Shown piece after piece: positions 1 through 7,018 of a stretch of DNA of 7,713 bases. The notes beneath the pieces were generated by a model that saw only the letters and a list, made by a program, of their open reading frames with translations, was not told where the DNA came from and searched no databases. Within the stretch, counting starts at the first letter, position 1. Each line of letters begins with the position of its first letter. Made by a program: the position numbers and the translations under genes. Where the stretch lies: positions 1 through 7,713 of the forward strand of contig CANTEM010000052.1 in NCBI GenBank assembly GCA_947652805.1, given 5' to 3'. The DNA is from an uncultured Clostridia bacterium (GTDB lineage: Bacteria; Bacillota; Clostridia; Oscillospirales; CAG-272).

Positions 1-71
1 CTGGTGGACGGACTCGAACCCCCGACCTGCTGATTACAAATCAGCTGCTCTACCAGCTGAGCTACACCAGC
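1..71 (-). tRNA. tRNA-Thr(UGU), 3' end cut by window edge
   Basis: Read on the minus strand, the gene starts with the acceptor strand GCTGGTG and continues into a D-arm (GCTCAGCTGGTAGAGC). The anticodon stem GCTGA/TCAGC closes the loop TTTGTAA, giving anticodon TGT, which reads ACA threonine codons. The T-loop TTCGAGT follows, and the 3' acceptor strand CACCAG is visible up to the edge. The last acceptor base, the discriminator and any encoded CCA lie outside the window. The T-stem as read contains one G-G mismatch, so its pairing is imperfect. Anticodon loop, D-arm, T-loop and acceptor complementarity agree well enough to make the identity secure. Confidence 0.96.
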
Positions 72-100
72 ATCTCATGCAAACCACTCGCGCAAGAAGA

Positions 101-129
101 ATTATAGCATAAACCAAAAGAAAAGTCAA
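101..129 (-). promoter_or_regulatory. Promoter of tRNA-Thr
   Basis: The minus strand has a -35 box TTGACT (129-124), a 17-bp spacer and a perfect -10 box TATAAT (106-101) preceded by a TGn extension. Transcription should start near 94, giving a leader of about 23 nt before the tRNA. The match to the housekeeping sigma-A consensus is very strong, as expected for a stable-RNA gene. The region upstream of the -35 (130-173) is almost pure A/T and could act as an UP element. Confidence 0.88.
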
Positions 130-173
130 TATCTTTTATAAAATAATTCTTATTTTTTATTTTTCAAATTATC

Positions 174-202
174 TTGACTTTTCCGCGCTCCCCTGCTATA
201 CT
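174..202 (+). promoter_or_regulatory. Promoter of the Asp-box protein gene
   Basis: The plus strand has TTGACT (174-179), a 17-bp spacer and TATACT (197-202) with a TGC extension at 194-196. The predicted start near 209 leaves a 5' leader of about 26 nt before the ATG at 235, with a GGAG ribosome-binding site at 224-227. The promoter is divergent from the tRNA-Thr promoter and shares its A/T-rich upstream tract. No operator is evident in the short leader. Confidence 0.85.
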
Positions 203-234
203 GCCTGCATAAATTCAACTTTTGGAGAATCCTT

Positions 235-1335
235 ATGAAGTACATACTAAAACAGCGTTCCCACCAAACCTTCGGATGCGGAAGCTATCCCTGCAAGGAC
301 ACCCGATCCCGTGACGGAAAGATTTACCTCCCCATTGATGACGCTCACTTTGCCCTTTATTCCGACAATAACGGAAAAGACTGGCAAAAGCTCCCCTTTG
401 ACGAGGGACGCCAAACGGACCGGTTCATTCAATTACAGGATGGAACATTCTATGCCCTCTCCTTTGACAACATCGCCCATGACGCTATACGCAGCTTTGA
501 TCAGGAAAACATTCCCTATGTAGCCGGCATATATCGGGCAAACTCTATGGAAGATGTATGCGCCGGAGCCGTTTCTTCCTCATTCACTCAAATCCATATC
601 CCCAAACTTTCCATGGGATACGGAGATTCCAACAACAGCCATACAGGATGCATCTCCAACGGGCTGATCCAGCTTGCAAACGGAGATATCCTTGCCACTA
701 TGTATGGGCAAACCAAAGACGACACCACCCTCTGCCCCTATTTTCAGGAGCACGGCGGATATGACTTCTACCTATACCGCTCCTGGTGCATTCTCTCCAA
801 GGACGGCGGAAACACGTTCTCTTTTCTTTCTACAATTGCCGATGTGCAGACATATCCCATTCCTGATGTAAATGCAGAGGGATACTGCGAGCCGGACTGT
901 ATCGAAATCGAACCCGGACATATCGTTTGCGTCATCCGCACCGGCGGACACGAAATATACTCTCCTCTGTACTGCACCCACTCCTACGACAGCGGAAAAA
1001 CATGGGAAGCTCCTTATCAGATCTGCTCCTGGGGCGTGCTTCCCAAGCTGTTCACTATGGCGGACGGCACCCTTGTGTGCGTTTCCGGGCATATCCATAC
1101 CATGCTGCTATTCTCACCAGACAAAGGACGCACCTGGAGCGAGCCCCACATTATAGAACCCTGTGACGGAAAATGGGACAAAAGCCCCTCCGGTTATAAC
1201 ACCGCCTTTGAGAGCAGCCCCGGAGAAATCACCATTGTTTTTGACGATCCCAAGGAGGGCATCCAGGAAGGCGCGCCCGAGGGACAGCTTCGTCGGATTT
1301 ACGCCCGCACATATTCTGTGCAGCGGGAGGACTAA
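235..1335 (+). CDS. Asp-box (BNR) repeat protein, sialidase-fold family
   Basis: This 366-residue protein appears to be a six-bladed beta-propeller of the sialidase superfamily. Asp-box motifs (S-x-D-x-G-x-T-W/F) are seen at residues 188-195, 250-257 and 294-301, and a degenerate one at 43-50. An arginine sits in the motif VIRTGG (R235), and a further arginine cluster lies near residues 353-358, as would fit members of an arginine triad. The classical FRIP motif of GH33 sialidases is not visible, so exo-sialidase activity is not established. There is no signal peptide, transmembrane helix or cell-wall anchor, so it should act in the cytoplasm on an imported or internal glycan or sugar acid. 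The start is supported by GGAG 7 nt upstream and a strong promoter. It appears to be monocistronic. It could instead be a non-sialidase glycoside hydrolase or an uncharacterised Asp-box enzyme. Confidence 0.82.
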   Translation: MKYILKQRSHQTFGCGSYPCKDTRSRDGKIYLPIDDAHFALYSDNNGKDWQKLPFDEGRQTDRFIQLQDGTFYALSFDNIAHDAIRSFDQENIPYVAGIYRANSMEDVCAGAVSSSFTQIHIPKLSMGYGDSNNSHTGCISNGLIQLANGDILATMYGQTKDDTTLCPYFQEHGGYDFYLYRSWCILSKDGGNTFSFLSTIADVQTYPIPDVNAEGYCEPDCIEIEPGHIVCVIRTGGHEIYSPLYCTHSYDSGKTWEAPYQICSWGVLPKLFTMADGTLVCVSGHIHTMLLFSPDKGRTWSEPHIIEPCDGKWDKSPSGYNTAFESSPGEITIVFDDPKEGIQEGAPEGQLRRIYARTYSVQRED

Positions 1336-1338
1336 GCT

Positions 1339-1854
1339 TTATTTTTTCTTCCATGCAGCTGCATACTGCATAATCGGTTTGTTTGCGGAAGCAGTGACCA
1401 CAATAATAGAGGACAGCACCAGTCCAAACGCTCCCTGTGCCATGTTGCCGGGCACGTTCGCCAGTGCGGCGCCGGGACCGTACAGGAGACTTTCATATAG
1501 AAAATATCCGCCCACCATGACTGTCTCTGCAAGAAATGCACTCATCGCAAACCATGCTCTGGGGCGCACCGACCGGCACAAGCAGGCAAATACTACCGCC
1601 ATACAGCCCTTGATTACAAAGGTTGCAGGTGCGTACAGGGCAAATCCCAAAATAATATCGGCAAGTGCAGAACCAATGCCGGCGGCAGCAAAGCCCCAAA
1701 CAGGTCCCATAAAAAACGCCGCGGTTATAACAAACACATCCCCGAAATTCCCGTAACCGCCGCTGGGCAGAGGAACGCCCAGCACCATGGTTCCCACAAG
1801 AATTGCTGCGGCAAACAGCGCCGTTCCCACAAGTTTCTGTATATGTTTATGCAA
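1339..1854 (-). CDS. ECF transporter S component (substrate-binding membrane subunit), TTG start
   Basis: This is a very hydrophobic protein of 171 residues with about five to six membrane helices. It matches the PF07155-type S-component pattern: a small-residue first helix (ALFAAAILVG, about 12-21), then GNFGD (36-40), a GPVWGF turn (50-55), GIGSALADIILG (59-70) and YAPATFVIKG (74-83). S components bind a vitamin or metabolite and associate with a shared ATPase/EcfT module to import it. No EcfA or EcfT genes lie nearby, so it probably uses a module encoded elsewhere (group II). The substrate cannot be called. I chose the TTG at 1854 because a perfect GGAGG lies 9 nt upstream. The in-frame ATG at 1902 would add 16 residues, would put that GGAGG inside the coding region and would have no good ribosome-binding site. 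The gene has its own promoter with palindromes. Confidence 0.85.
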   Translation of the reverse strand: MHKHIQKLVGTALFAAAILVGTMVLGVPLPSGGYGNFGDVFVITAAFFMGPVWGFAAAGIGSALADIILGFALYAPATFVIKGCMAVVFACLCRSVRPRAWFAMSAFLAETVMVGGYFLYESLLYGPGAALANVPGNMAQGAFGLVLSSIIVVTASANKPIMQYAAAWKKK

Positions 1855-1884
1855 AATACTAAACCTCCATAATACCATGATTTT

Positions 1885-1905
1885 TGATTGCACTGTATGC
1901 AATCA
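1885..1905. promoter_or_regulatory. Perfect inverted repeat in the ECF gene leader
   Basis: The arms TGATTGCA and TGCAATCA (8 bp each) are separated by 5 bases. The repeat lies downstream of the predicted transcription start and about 30 nt before the TTG start of the S-component gene. It could be a repressor operator or an RNA hairpin in the leader. No U-tract follows it in the direction of transcription, so it is not an intrinsic terminator. Confidence 0.55.
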
Positions 1906-1911
1906 GCCGTC

Positions 1912-1932
1912 AATGACTGCCTTGCAGTCATT
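1912..1932. promoter_or_regulatory. Perfect inverted repeat overlapping the -10 box and start of the ECF gene
   Basis: The arms AATGACTGC and GCAGTCATT (9 bp each) flank 3 bases. The right arm overlaps the last three bases of the TATAAT box (1930-1932), and the predicted transcription start falls at the centre of the palindrome. That placement is typical of a repressor operator. As RNA it would be a weak hairpin at the very 5' end of the message. The half-site resembles that of the neighbouring repeat (TGAYTGC) but with different spacing. Confidence 0.6.
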
Positions 1933-1958
1933 ATACCACTTTTCCCACATATTTTAAA
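1930..1958 (-). promoter_or_regulatory. Promoter of the ECF S-component gene
   Basis: The minus strand carries TTTAAA (1958-1953) as a -35 box, a 17-bp spacer and a perfect TATAAT (1935-1930) with a TGG extension. Transcription should start near 1923, about 70 nt before the TTG codon. The -35 box lies only 9 bp past the terminator of the upstream ABC operon, which suggests that the S-component gene is a separate transcription unit. Confidence 0.78.
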
Positions 1959-1967
1959 GAATTATGG

Positions 1968-2001
1968 AAAAATAACCGGGCAAAATTGCCCGGTTATTTT
2001 T
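1968..2001 (-). terminator. Intrinsic terminator of the ABC/DUF1854 operon
   Basis: Two perfectly complementary 16-base arms (1968-1983 and 1986-2001) share the core ATAACCGGGCAA and close a 2-base centre. In practice the loop would be larger. The hairpin starts 4 nt after the TAG stop of the second ABC gene. Read on the minus strand, the 3' arm ends in a run of T. The element is symmetric and could also stop plus-strand transcription. Confidence 0.93.
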
Positions 2002-2004
2002 ATC

Positions 2005-4149
2005 CTATGCGATATCCACTTCGTCTGCCATTTTTGACATTTGCCGTTGTGCCATAACTAGTTCATAATACAGCCCCTTCCGGGCAATCAGTTCATCATG
2101 GGTGCCGACCTCCGCCACACTGCCCCGATCCAATACTACCAGCCGGGTAGCATTTCGCAGAGTAGACAGCCGGTGTGCAATTGCAATGGTGGTTCTTCCC
2201 CGGGTCAGCTTTTGCAGCGCATCCTGTATATCCTTTTCTGTTTCCGTATCAAGCGATGCGGTAGCCTCATCCAGAATAAGAATTTTCGGATTGTGCAGCA
2301 ACGCCCGGGCAATCGCCACCCGCTGCCGCTCCCCGCCGGACAAGGTATGCCCCCGCTCGCCTACCAGCGTATTATATCCGTCCGGAAGCTTTACCGCAAA
2401 GGAATGTACACCAGCAAGCTTTGCGGCAGTGATCACTTCATCATAGGAGGCTTCCGGCTTGGAATAGCAAATATTCTGAAACAGCGTTCCTGTAAACAGA
2501 AAGGTTTCCTGAAGCACCGCACCGATCTGGCTGCGCAAAGACTGCTGGGCAATATCCCGCAAGTCGGTTCCGTCGATCCGAATCGCCCCCTCCTCCGGAT
2601 CATACATGCGCATAATCAGGTTGATCAGCGTAGATTTTCCCACGCCGGAGCGGCCTACAATCCCGACCATTTCCCCCGACTTGATCTCTAAATTCACTTT
2701 CCGCAGCACATTTTTGGAATCTTCATATCCAAAGGAAACATTTTCTATCTGTATATTTCCTGTAATCGTCTTTTGTACCGCATCCTCTCTGTCCGCTACA
2801 TCCTCCTTTTCATCCAAAACGTCGAATATCCGAACCACAGACGTCATGGTGCGTGCAAGGCGGCGGGGCATAAAGGAGAGCCAGCGCAATGGTCCGTATA
2901 TCATGGCAACGTAAGCAGAAAACTGCTGCATAGCGCCAAGGGTCATTGTTCCGTCCAAAATCCGGTTGCCCACGTAATATAGCAGAAAAAATTCGCCCAC
3001 GCCCATTAAAAAATTGGTTACCGGAGAAATTACAGCAAAATAGGTTTCGTTGGTGATCCGAACCGATGTTTCCCGCCGGTTGACCCTGTCATACCGCTCC
3101 ACCTCTTTTTTCTCCATACCAAACGCCTTCACTACCCGGATTCCGTTAAAAATATCATACAGCGTTTCATACAGCCGATTGCCGCACCACCACTGTTTGT
3201 TATACCGGGGTCCAAGATACCGCCACATTAGCCGATGAGACAGCATGACAAGGGGGGTGGGAAGCAGAATCATTAGTGCCAGCCGCCAATCGTATACAAA
3301 CAAAATAATACCAAGGCTGAGCAGGGTTAGCACCTGTTCAATCAGCCCGGCCACATCGCTGGTGAAAAATTCCTGAATCTGCGTTGCATCTTTTGTGACC
3401 CGGTTCATCAGCTCCCCCGCCGTCCGTTTGGACACCTTGGACAGAGACAGCGCCTCAATTTTAGAAAACAGCGTCTGCCGCAGGGTCACAATCAGCTTGG
3501 TACCTGCCCGCACCTGGGCAAAATTACGGGCAATTCCAAGAAGCCGCACGGCAAGGGTCACCAGCAAAATCATCAGCACCGCCAGCACGTACTGACCGGC
3601 GGCAGGCAGTCTGTCTGCTTTGATATACTCGTCGATCAGCACTCGGTTGAGATAGGGCAGCACCAGATTCAGTCCCGCAACAGCAATAAAAATCAGTACG
3701 GACAGACAAATATATCCTCTGCTGGATTTTGCTATTTCCCATAGACGCCGTAAATAGCCGCCCTTTTTGGTGCACTTGGGACAGATTTCTGAATCCGGCA
3801 GATACGGGCGATGACATTTCGGGCACAACGCCTTTTTATACTCCTTCCATTCTTCTGTAGGAACAGCCCCCTCCAAGAAGTGGTTCATCCGCTTGGCAGC
3901 CAGAGAAAATACTGCCGCCTGTTCCATTGTACCCCGACAAATCCGATAGTCGCCATCCTCCCGGCTGATTTCCAGCGCCGCACTACCCACGCCGATATCG
4001 CACCGAAATTCCCGAATTCCCTCCATGGGGATCCATTTTTCTTCTTTATCCATGATCCGCAAGCCATTTGTATAGATTTCCACCTGTCCTTGTACAGGTC
4101 TGTTATCCGAATCCAAATAAAACGGAATCCGGGTGATACATTGTTCCAT
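2005..4149 (-). CDS. ABC exporter subunit with N-terminal sensor-like domain and zinc ribbon (second ABC gene)
   Basis: This 714-residue protein is built of four parts. Residues 1-95 form a soluble, beta-rich domain with a final helix (PH- or GRAM-like by pattern, a tentative call). Residues 109-126 form a zinc ribbon, C109-x2-C112 and C123-x2-C126. Residues about 145-440 are a six-helix ABC exporter membrane domain. Residues about 465-700 are the ATPase. The ATPase motifs are intact: Walker A GRSGVGKST (499-507), Q547, a GERG X-loop (597-600), signature LSGGE (603-607), Walker B ILILDE with E628, and H659. Such half-transporters usually export lipids, peptides or drugs as dimers. Its partner is probably the other ABC subunit encoded two genes upstream. 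The start has an AGGGGGG site 5 nt upstream and follows the DUF1854 stop by 12 nt. The operon terminator follows directly. The substrate is unknown. Confidence 0.93.
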   Translation of the reverse strand: MEQCITRIPFYLDSDNRPVQGQVEIYTNGLRIMDKEEKWIPMEGIREFRCDIGVGSAALEISREDGDYRICRGTMEQAAVFSLAAKRMNHFLEGAVPTEEWKEYKKALCPKCHRPYLPDSEICPKCTKKGGYLRRLWEIAKSSRGYICLSVLIFIAVAGLNLVLPYLNRVLIDEYIKADRLPAAGQYVLAVLMILLVTLAVRLLGIARNFAQVRAGTKLIVTLRQTLFSKIEALSLSKVSKRTAGELMNRVTKDATQIQEFFTSDVAGLIEQVLTLLSLGIILFVYDWRLALMILLPTPLVMLSHRLMWRYLGPRYNKQWWCGNRLYETLYDIFNGIRVVKAFGMEKKEVERYDRVNRRETSVRITNETYFAVISPVTNFLMGVGEFFLLYYVGNRILDGTMTLGAMQQFSAYVAMIYGPLRWLSFMPRRLARTMTSVVRIFDVLDEKEDVADREDAVQKTITGNIQIENVSFGYEDSKNVLRKVNLEIKSGEMVGIVGRSGVGKSTLINLIMRMYDPEEGAIRIDGTDLRDIAQQSLRSQIGAVLQETFLFTGTLFQNICYSKPEASYDEVITAAKLAGVHSFAVKLPDGYNTLVGERGHTLSGGERQRVAIARALLHNPKILILDEATASLDTETEKDIQDALQKLTRGRTTIAIAHRLSTLRNATRLVVLDRGSVAEVGTHDELIARKGLYYELVMAQRQMSKMADEVDIA

Positions 4150-4161
4150 AGCTGCCCCCCT

Positions 4162-4719
4162 TTACAGATACAGTTCGATCCTGCGCAGACTGCGGTGATC
4201 CAACTCCTTCAGGCTTTCAATTACGTACCGGTTGCCGTAATTGTCAAAAACAAATATTTTATCCTCTCCCACCCGCAGCAGACTGCGGAAGGTATCCTGC
4301 AAGGTAAATTGCAGTTTGCCTACATCGCTTTCCACATTCCAGAAGGAATATCCGTGTGCTTCCTTCAGAGACACGATTTTTGTAATCCGGGGGGTATAAT
4401 ACTTACGAGCCAGCTCGCCCCGCAGGATGTCCCCAGCCGCAGTATCAAAATCTGCAAGGGAGCGGATCAGACCGATTTCCTCCTGATCCTTATTTTGTAC
4501 AGATATATATTCCTCCGGCAAATCAAACGGGAAAGAACGGTGCATCCAGATTCGGGTATGTTCTTCTGTCTTTTCTGTCCCGTCCTCCTGCCGGACCTTT
4601 ATACGCACTCCAGGGAATCCGTTTTTCAAAAAGATTTCCGTATTATCCCCGCGCAGATACCGAACCTCCGCTATGTCTGCAAGGGTGCAGACAGACTGTA
4701 TGCTTTCTTTTGTTTCCAT
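4162..4719 (-). CDS. DUF1854 family protein, ABC-transporter partner
   Basis: This 185-residue cytoplasmic protein has no signal peptide or membrane helix. It fits the DUF1854 (PF08909) pattern along its length: a variable N-terminus, then RSFPFDLPEEYISV (61-74), EIGLIRSLADF (81-91), GELARKYYTPRITKI (101-115), a WNVESDVGKLQF stretch (127-138), and a closing region with a DNYGNRYVI motif (159-167) and ELDHRSLRRI (172-181). I know DUF1854 proteins as neighbours of ABC transporters, notably in proteobacterial cyanophycin clusters, but their molecular role is not known to me. Here the gene lies between two ABC exporter genes, 10 nt after one and 12 nt before the other, so the three products are almost certainly made together. 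I chose the ATG at 4719 because GGAG lies 6 nt upstream. The in-frame ATG at 4749 would overlap the preceding ABC gene and has no such site. Confidence 0.88.
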   Translation of the reverse strand: METKESIQSVCTLADIAEVRYLRGDNTEIFLKNGFPGVRIKVRQEDGTEKTEEHTRIWMHRSFPFDLPEEYISVQNKDQEEIGLIRSLADFDTAAGDILRGELARKYYTPRITKIVSLKEAHGYSFWNVESDVGKLQFTLQDTFRSLLRVGEDKIFVFDNYGNRYVIESLKELDHRSLRRIELYL

Positions 4720-4729
4720 AATAAACTCC

Positions 4730-7018
4730 TTATTCCTGAATCCCTGCATTTTTCAACGCTTCATACTGGAGCATATACAGCTTGTGATAAATCCCCTCTT
4801 TTTCCAGAAGCTGCGCATGGGTGCCTGCCTCCGACACCCTTCCGTGTTCAATTACCAAAAGGGTGTCCGCATCCCGCAGTGTGGACAGCCGGTGAGCAAT
4901 CATGATCGTCGTTCTGCCCCGGGATAGTTTCTCCAACGCCATTTGAATCAGACGCTCTGTTTTCGTATCCATTGCTGAGGTAGCCTCGTCCAGAATGAGA
5001 ATTTGCGGTGCCAGCAAAATTGCGCGGGCAATGGATATACGCTGCCGCTCCCCGCCGGACAAATCCTTATATCCCCAGCCAATCATGGTAGAATAGCCGT
5101 CCGGAAGCCGGATTATAAAATCATGGGCACCCGACGCCTTGGAGGAGGCGATCACTTCCTCCATCGTGGCATCCGGCACAGCGTACCGGATATTATCCAG
5201 AATACTTCCCTGAAACAGATAGGTTTCCTGAGAAACAATCGCGATATTCCTGCGCAATGTTTCAAAGGAAAGCTCCCGTACATCCACACCGTCGATGCGC
5301 ACACACCCCCGGTCTGCATCGTAAAGTCGGATGATCAGATTGGCTATGGTAGACTTCCCCGCTCCCGTATGCCCTACAATACCGATTTTTTTCCCCGGTG
5401 CAATATCAAAGGACACATTATCAATGATTTTGCGGGTTTTATCATATCCGAATTCCACATTTTCAAAGGTTACCCGCCCCTGGACCCGGGCAAGGGTGCG
5501 GGCGTTCTCCGCTTCCCGCACCTCCGGCTCCGCATCCATGATTTCCATAAGGCGGAACATGGCGTTCATATTTTCAGAAATCTTATAATTGATATCCACG
5601 AAAAAGTTCAAAGGATTATACAGCAGGGTTGTGTAGGAAATGAAGGTAAGCAGCATACCGTAGGTCAGCCCACCCCCGGCGACCCGCCACCCGCCGATTC
5701 CAAGAATCAGAATAGAGCTTACGGAAAAGAGAAATGTCACCAGCGGGAACACGGTTCCGTTATATAAAGATACATTTTGACTGGCGCGGGCAAATGCTTT
5801 ATTTCTCTGATCAAACCGGTCGATCTCTATATTTTCCTTGGAAAAGGCTTTTACCACACGAATTCCACCTAGTGCATCGGACAGCATTCCGTTCATCCGT
5901 CTGGAACCGGAATACCGTTTGGCATGCAGCTTGCGCATGCGCTTATGGAGACGTACAATTGCAAAAACACATACTGGGCAGAATATGAGCGCCAGCAGCG
6001 CCAGCTTCCAATCTATCACAAACAAAATCACCGTCACCGCCACCGTCTGGATCCCATTGATCACTAAATACGGGAATCCCTCCACGAAAAACCAATAGAT
6101 ATTGTCTGCATCCCAGAACACCTGATTCATAAGGGATCCTGTCTGCCGCTTGGAAAAAAAGCCGACAGACAGCCGCTCAATGGAATGAAAAATAACATTT
6201 TTCAGATCATAGGTCACCTTCGGCACGATCCTTGCAGTGAGTACCTCATTGACCATATTGATCAGCAGTGCCAGCAACCGGGTAGATACAATCAGAAAGA
6301 TCACCAGCGCCACCTGACCGTAAAACGCCCCGCCCACAGTGAGCACCTGATCATAGAAAAATCCGGAGCTTATGTACGGCGTCAGCACGCCAAGCAGGGT
6401 TGTAAGCGTCATTGCGGCAAGCACAGTCAGCACCTGCCACTTATATTTCATCATAAAGGTTCCCATTCTGCGGATAACACGCATCCGGTTCATACAGGCA
6501 GGACACAGCTTTCTGCTCTGATCCGGGTACAGTCTGCCGCACTTAGGGCAGTATCGGTCATCTTCTTTTTTCTCAGGAGGTTGAAATTCCCCTTTTTCTT
6601 TATATTCGTTCAGGCATGTGCAAAGCTGTATCATCTCTTCCATTTTGTGGCAGGACAAATGGGTGATCAATATGTATGCCTGCGCCCCTTCATCAAAGGC
6701 TGTGAGAATACAGCCGGAAATCTGCTGCTCCACGCGAAAATCCCGTAAAGTCTCCAGGAGGTATTCGTCAAAGGACAGTTGTCCGAATTTCACCTCCAAC
6801 CGACGACGATCCATACGCCCCACATGTTCTTTCGGAAGAATCCGCTGGATTCCGCCGATCAAGGTCAGGGTATCCTTTGTTACAAAAATCCAGTTATCGC
6901 AATTTGTGCCGTCTTTGTTTCTGTCGGCATATGCGGCAAGCAGCGCATTCTCCGCTGTAATGCCCCGTTTTGCCGCGGCTTCATATACGCCTGCCGGAAT
7001 CTGTTCTATTTCTGTCAT
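4730..7018 (-). CDS. ABC exporter subunit with N-terminal sensor-like domain and zinc ribbon (first ABC gene)
   Basis: This 762-residue protein leads the operon. Residues 1-140 form a soluble domain of mixed helix and strand (tentatively PH-like, with NWIFVTKDTLTLI at 42-54). A zinc ribbon follows, C157-x2-C160 and C172-x2-C175. The exporter membrane domain spans about 190-490 and the ATPase about 515-750. Walker A is GHTGAGKST (549-557), with Q597, signature LSGGE (653-657), Walker B ILILDE with E678, and H709, all canonical. Unlike its sister subunit, the segment before the signature reads GWGYKDLSGG, so the usual exporter X-loop glutamate (GERG) is missing. The start at 7018 has AGGTGA 6 nt upstream. 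It shares the same unusual domain order as the other ABC gene, so the two look like an old duplication working as a heterodimer. Substrate unknown. Confidence 0.93.
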   Translation of the reverse strand: MTEIEQIPAGVYEAAAKRGITAENALLAAYADRNKDGTNCDNWIFVTKDTLTLIGGIQRILPKEHVGRMDRRRLEVKFGQLSFDEYLLETLRDFRVEQQISGCILTAFDEGAQAYILITHLSCHKMEEMIQLCTCLNEYKEKGEFQPPEKKEDDRYCPKCGRLYPDQSRKLCPACMNRMRVIRRMGTFMMKYKWQVLTVLAAMTLTTLLGVLTPYISSGFFYDQVLTVGGAFYGQVALVIFLIVSTRLLALLINMVNEVLTARIVPKVTYDLKNVIFHSIERLSVGFFSKRQTGSLMNQVFWDADNIYWFFVEGFPYLVINGIQTVAVTVILFVIDWKLALLALIFCPVCVFAIVRLHKRMRKLHAKRYSGSRRMNGMLSDALGGIRVVKAFSKENIEIDRFDQRNKAFARASQNVSLYNGTVFPLVTFLFSVSSILILGIGGWRVAGGGLTYGMLLTFISYTTLLYNPLNFFVDINYKISENMNAMFRLMEIMDAEPEVREAENARTLARVQGRVTFENVEFGYDKTRKIIDNVSFDIAPGKKIGIVGHTGAGKSTIANLIIRLYDADRGCVRIDGVDVRELSFETLRRNIAIVSQETYLFQGSILDNIRYAVPDATMEEVIASSKASGAHDFIIRLPDGYSTMIGWGYKDLSGGERQRISIARAILLAPQILILDEATSAMDTKTERLIQMALEKLSRGRTTIMIAHRLSTLRDADTLLVIEHGRVSEAGTHAQLLEKEGIYHKLYMLQYEALKNAGIQE

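Noticed and set aside
1163..1756. Plus-strand ORF (197 codons) overlapping the Asp-box gene end and the ECF gene
   Set aside because: It is out of frame with one real gene and antisense to the other, has no ribosome-binding site and shows low-complexity Ala/Pro composition.
1855..1902. N-terminal extension of the ECF gene from the ATG at 1902
   Set aside because: The GGAGG at the correct distance from the TTG at 1854 would be inside the coding region, the extra 16 residues are not family-like, and the extension would begin inside the leader palindrome at 1885-1905.
1885..1905. Intrinsic terminator or known riboswitch in the ECF leader
   Set aside because: The hairpin has no T-run in either direction, and the leader of about 70 nt contains no riboswitch core that I recognise.
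3811..4905. Long plus-strand ORF (364 codons) across the DUF1854 gene
   Set aside because: It is antisense to the DUF1854 gene and the ends of both ABC genes, which have full domain matches and good ribosome-binding sites. Its protein is rich in Cys, His, Pro and Phe with no family pattern.
5003..5767. Plus-strand ORF (254 codons) opposite the first ABC gene
   Set aside because: It is antisense to conserved ATPase motifs, with no recognisable domain and no start signal. It is a shadow of the ABC reading frame.
2005..7018. Cyanophycin export system
   Set aside because: The link rests only on DUF1854 neighbourhoods known from other phyla. No cyanophycin synthetase or cyanophycinase is visible, so I did not name the substrate.
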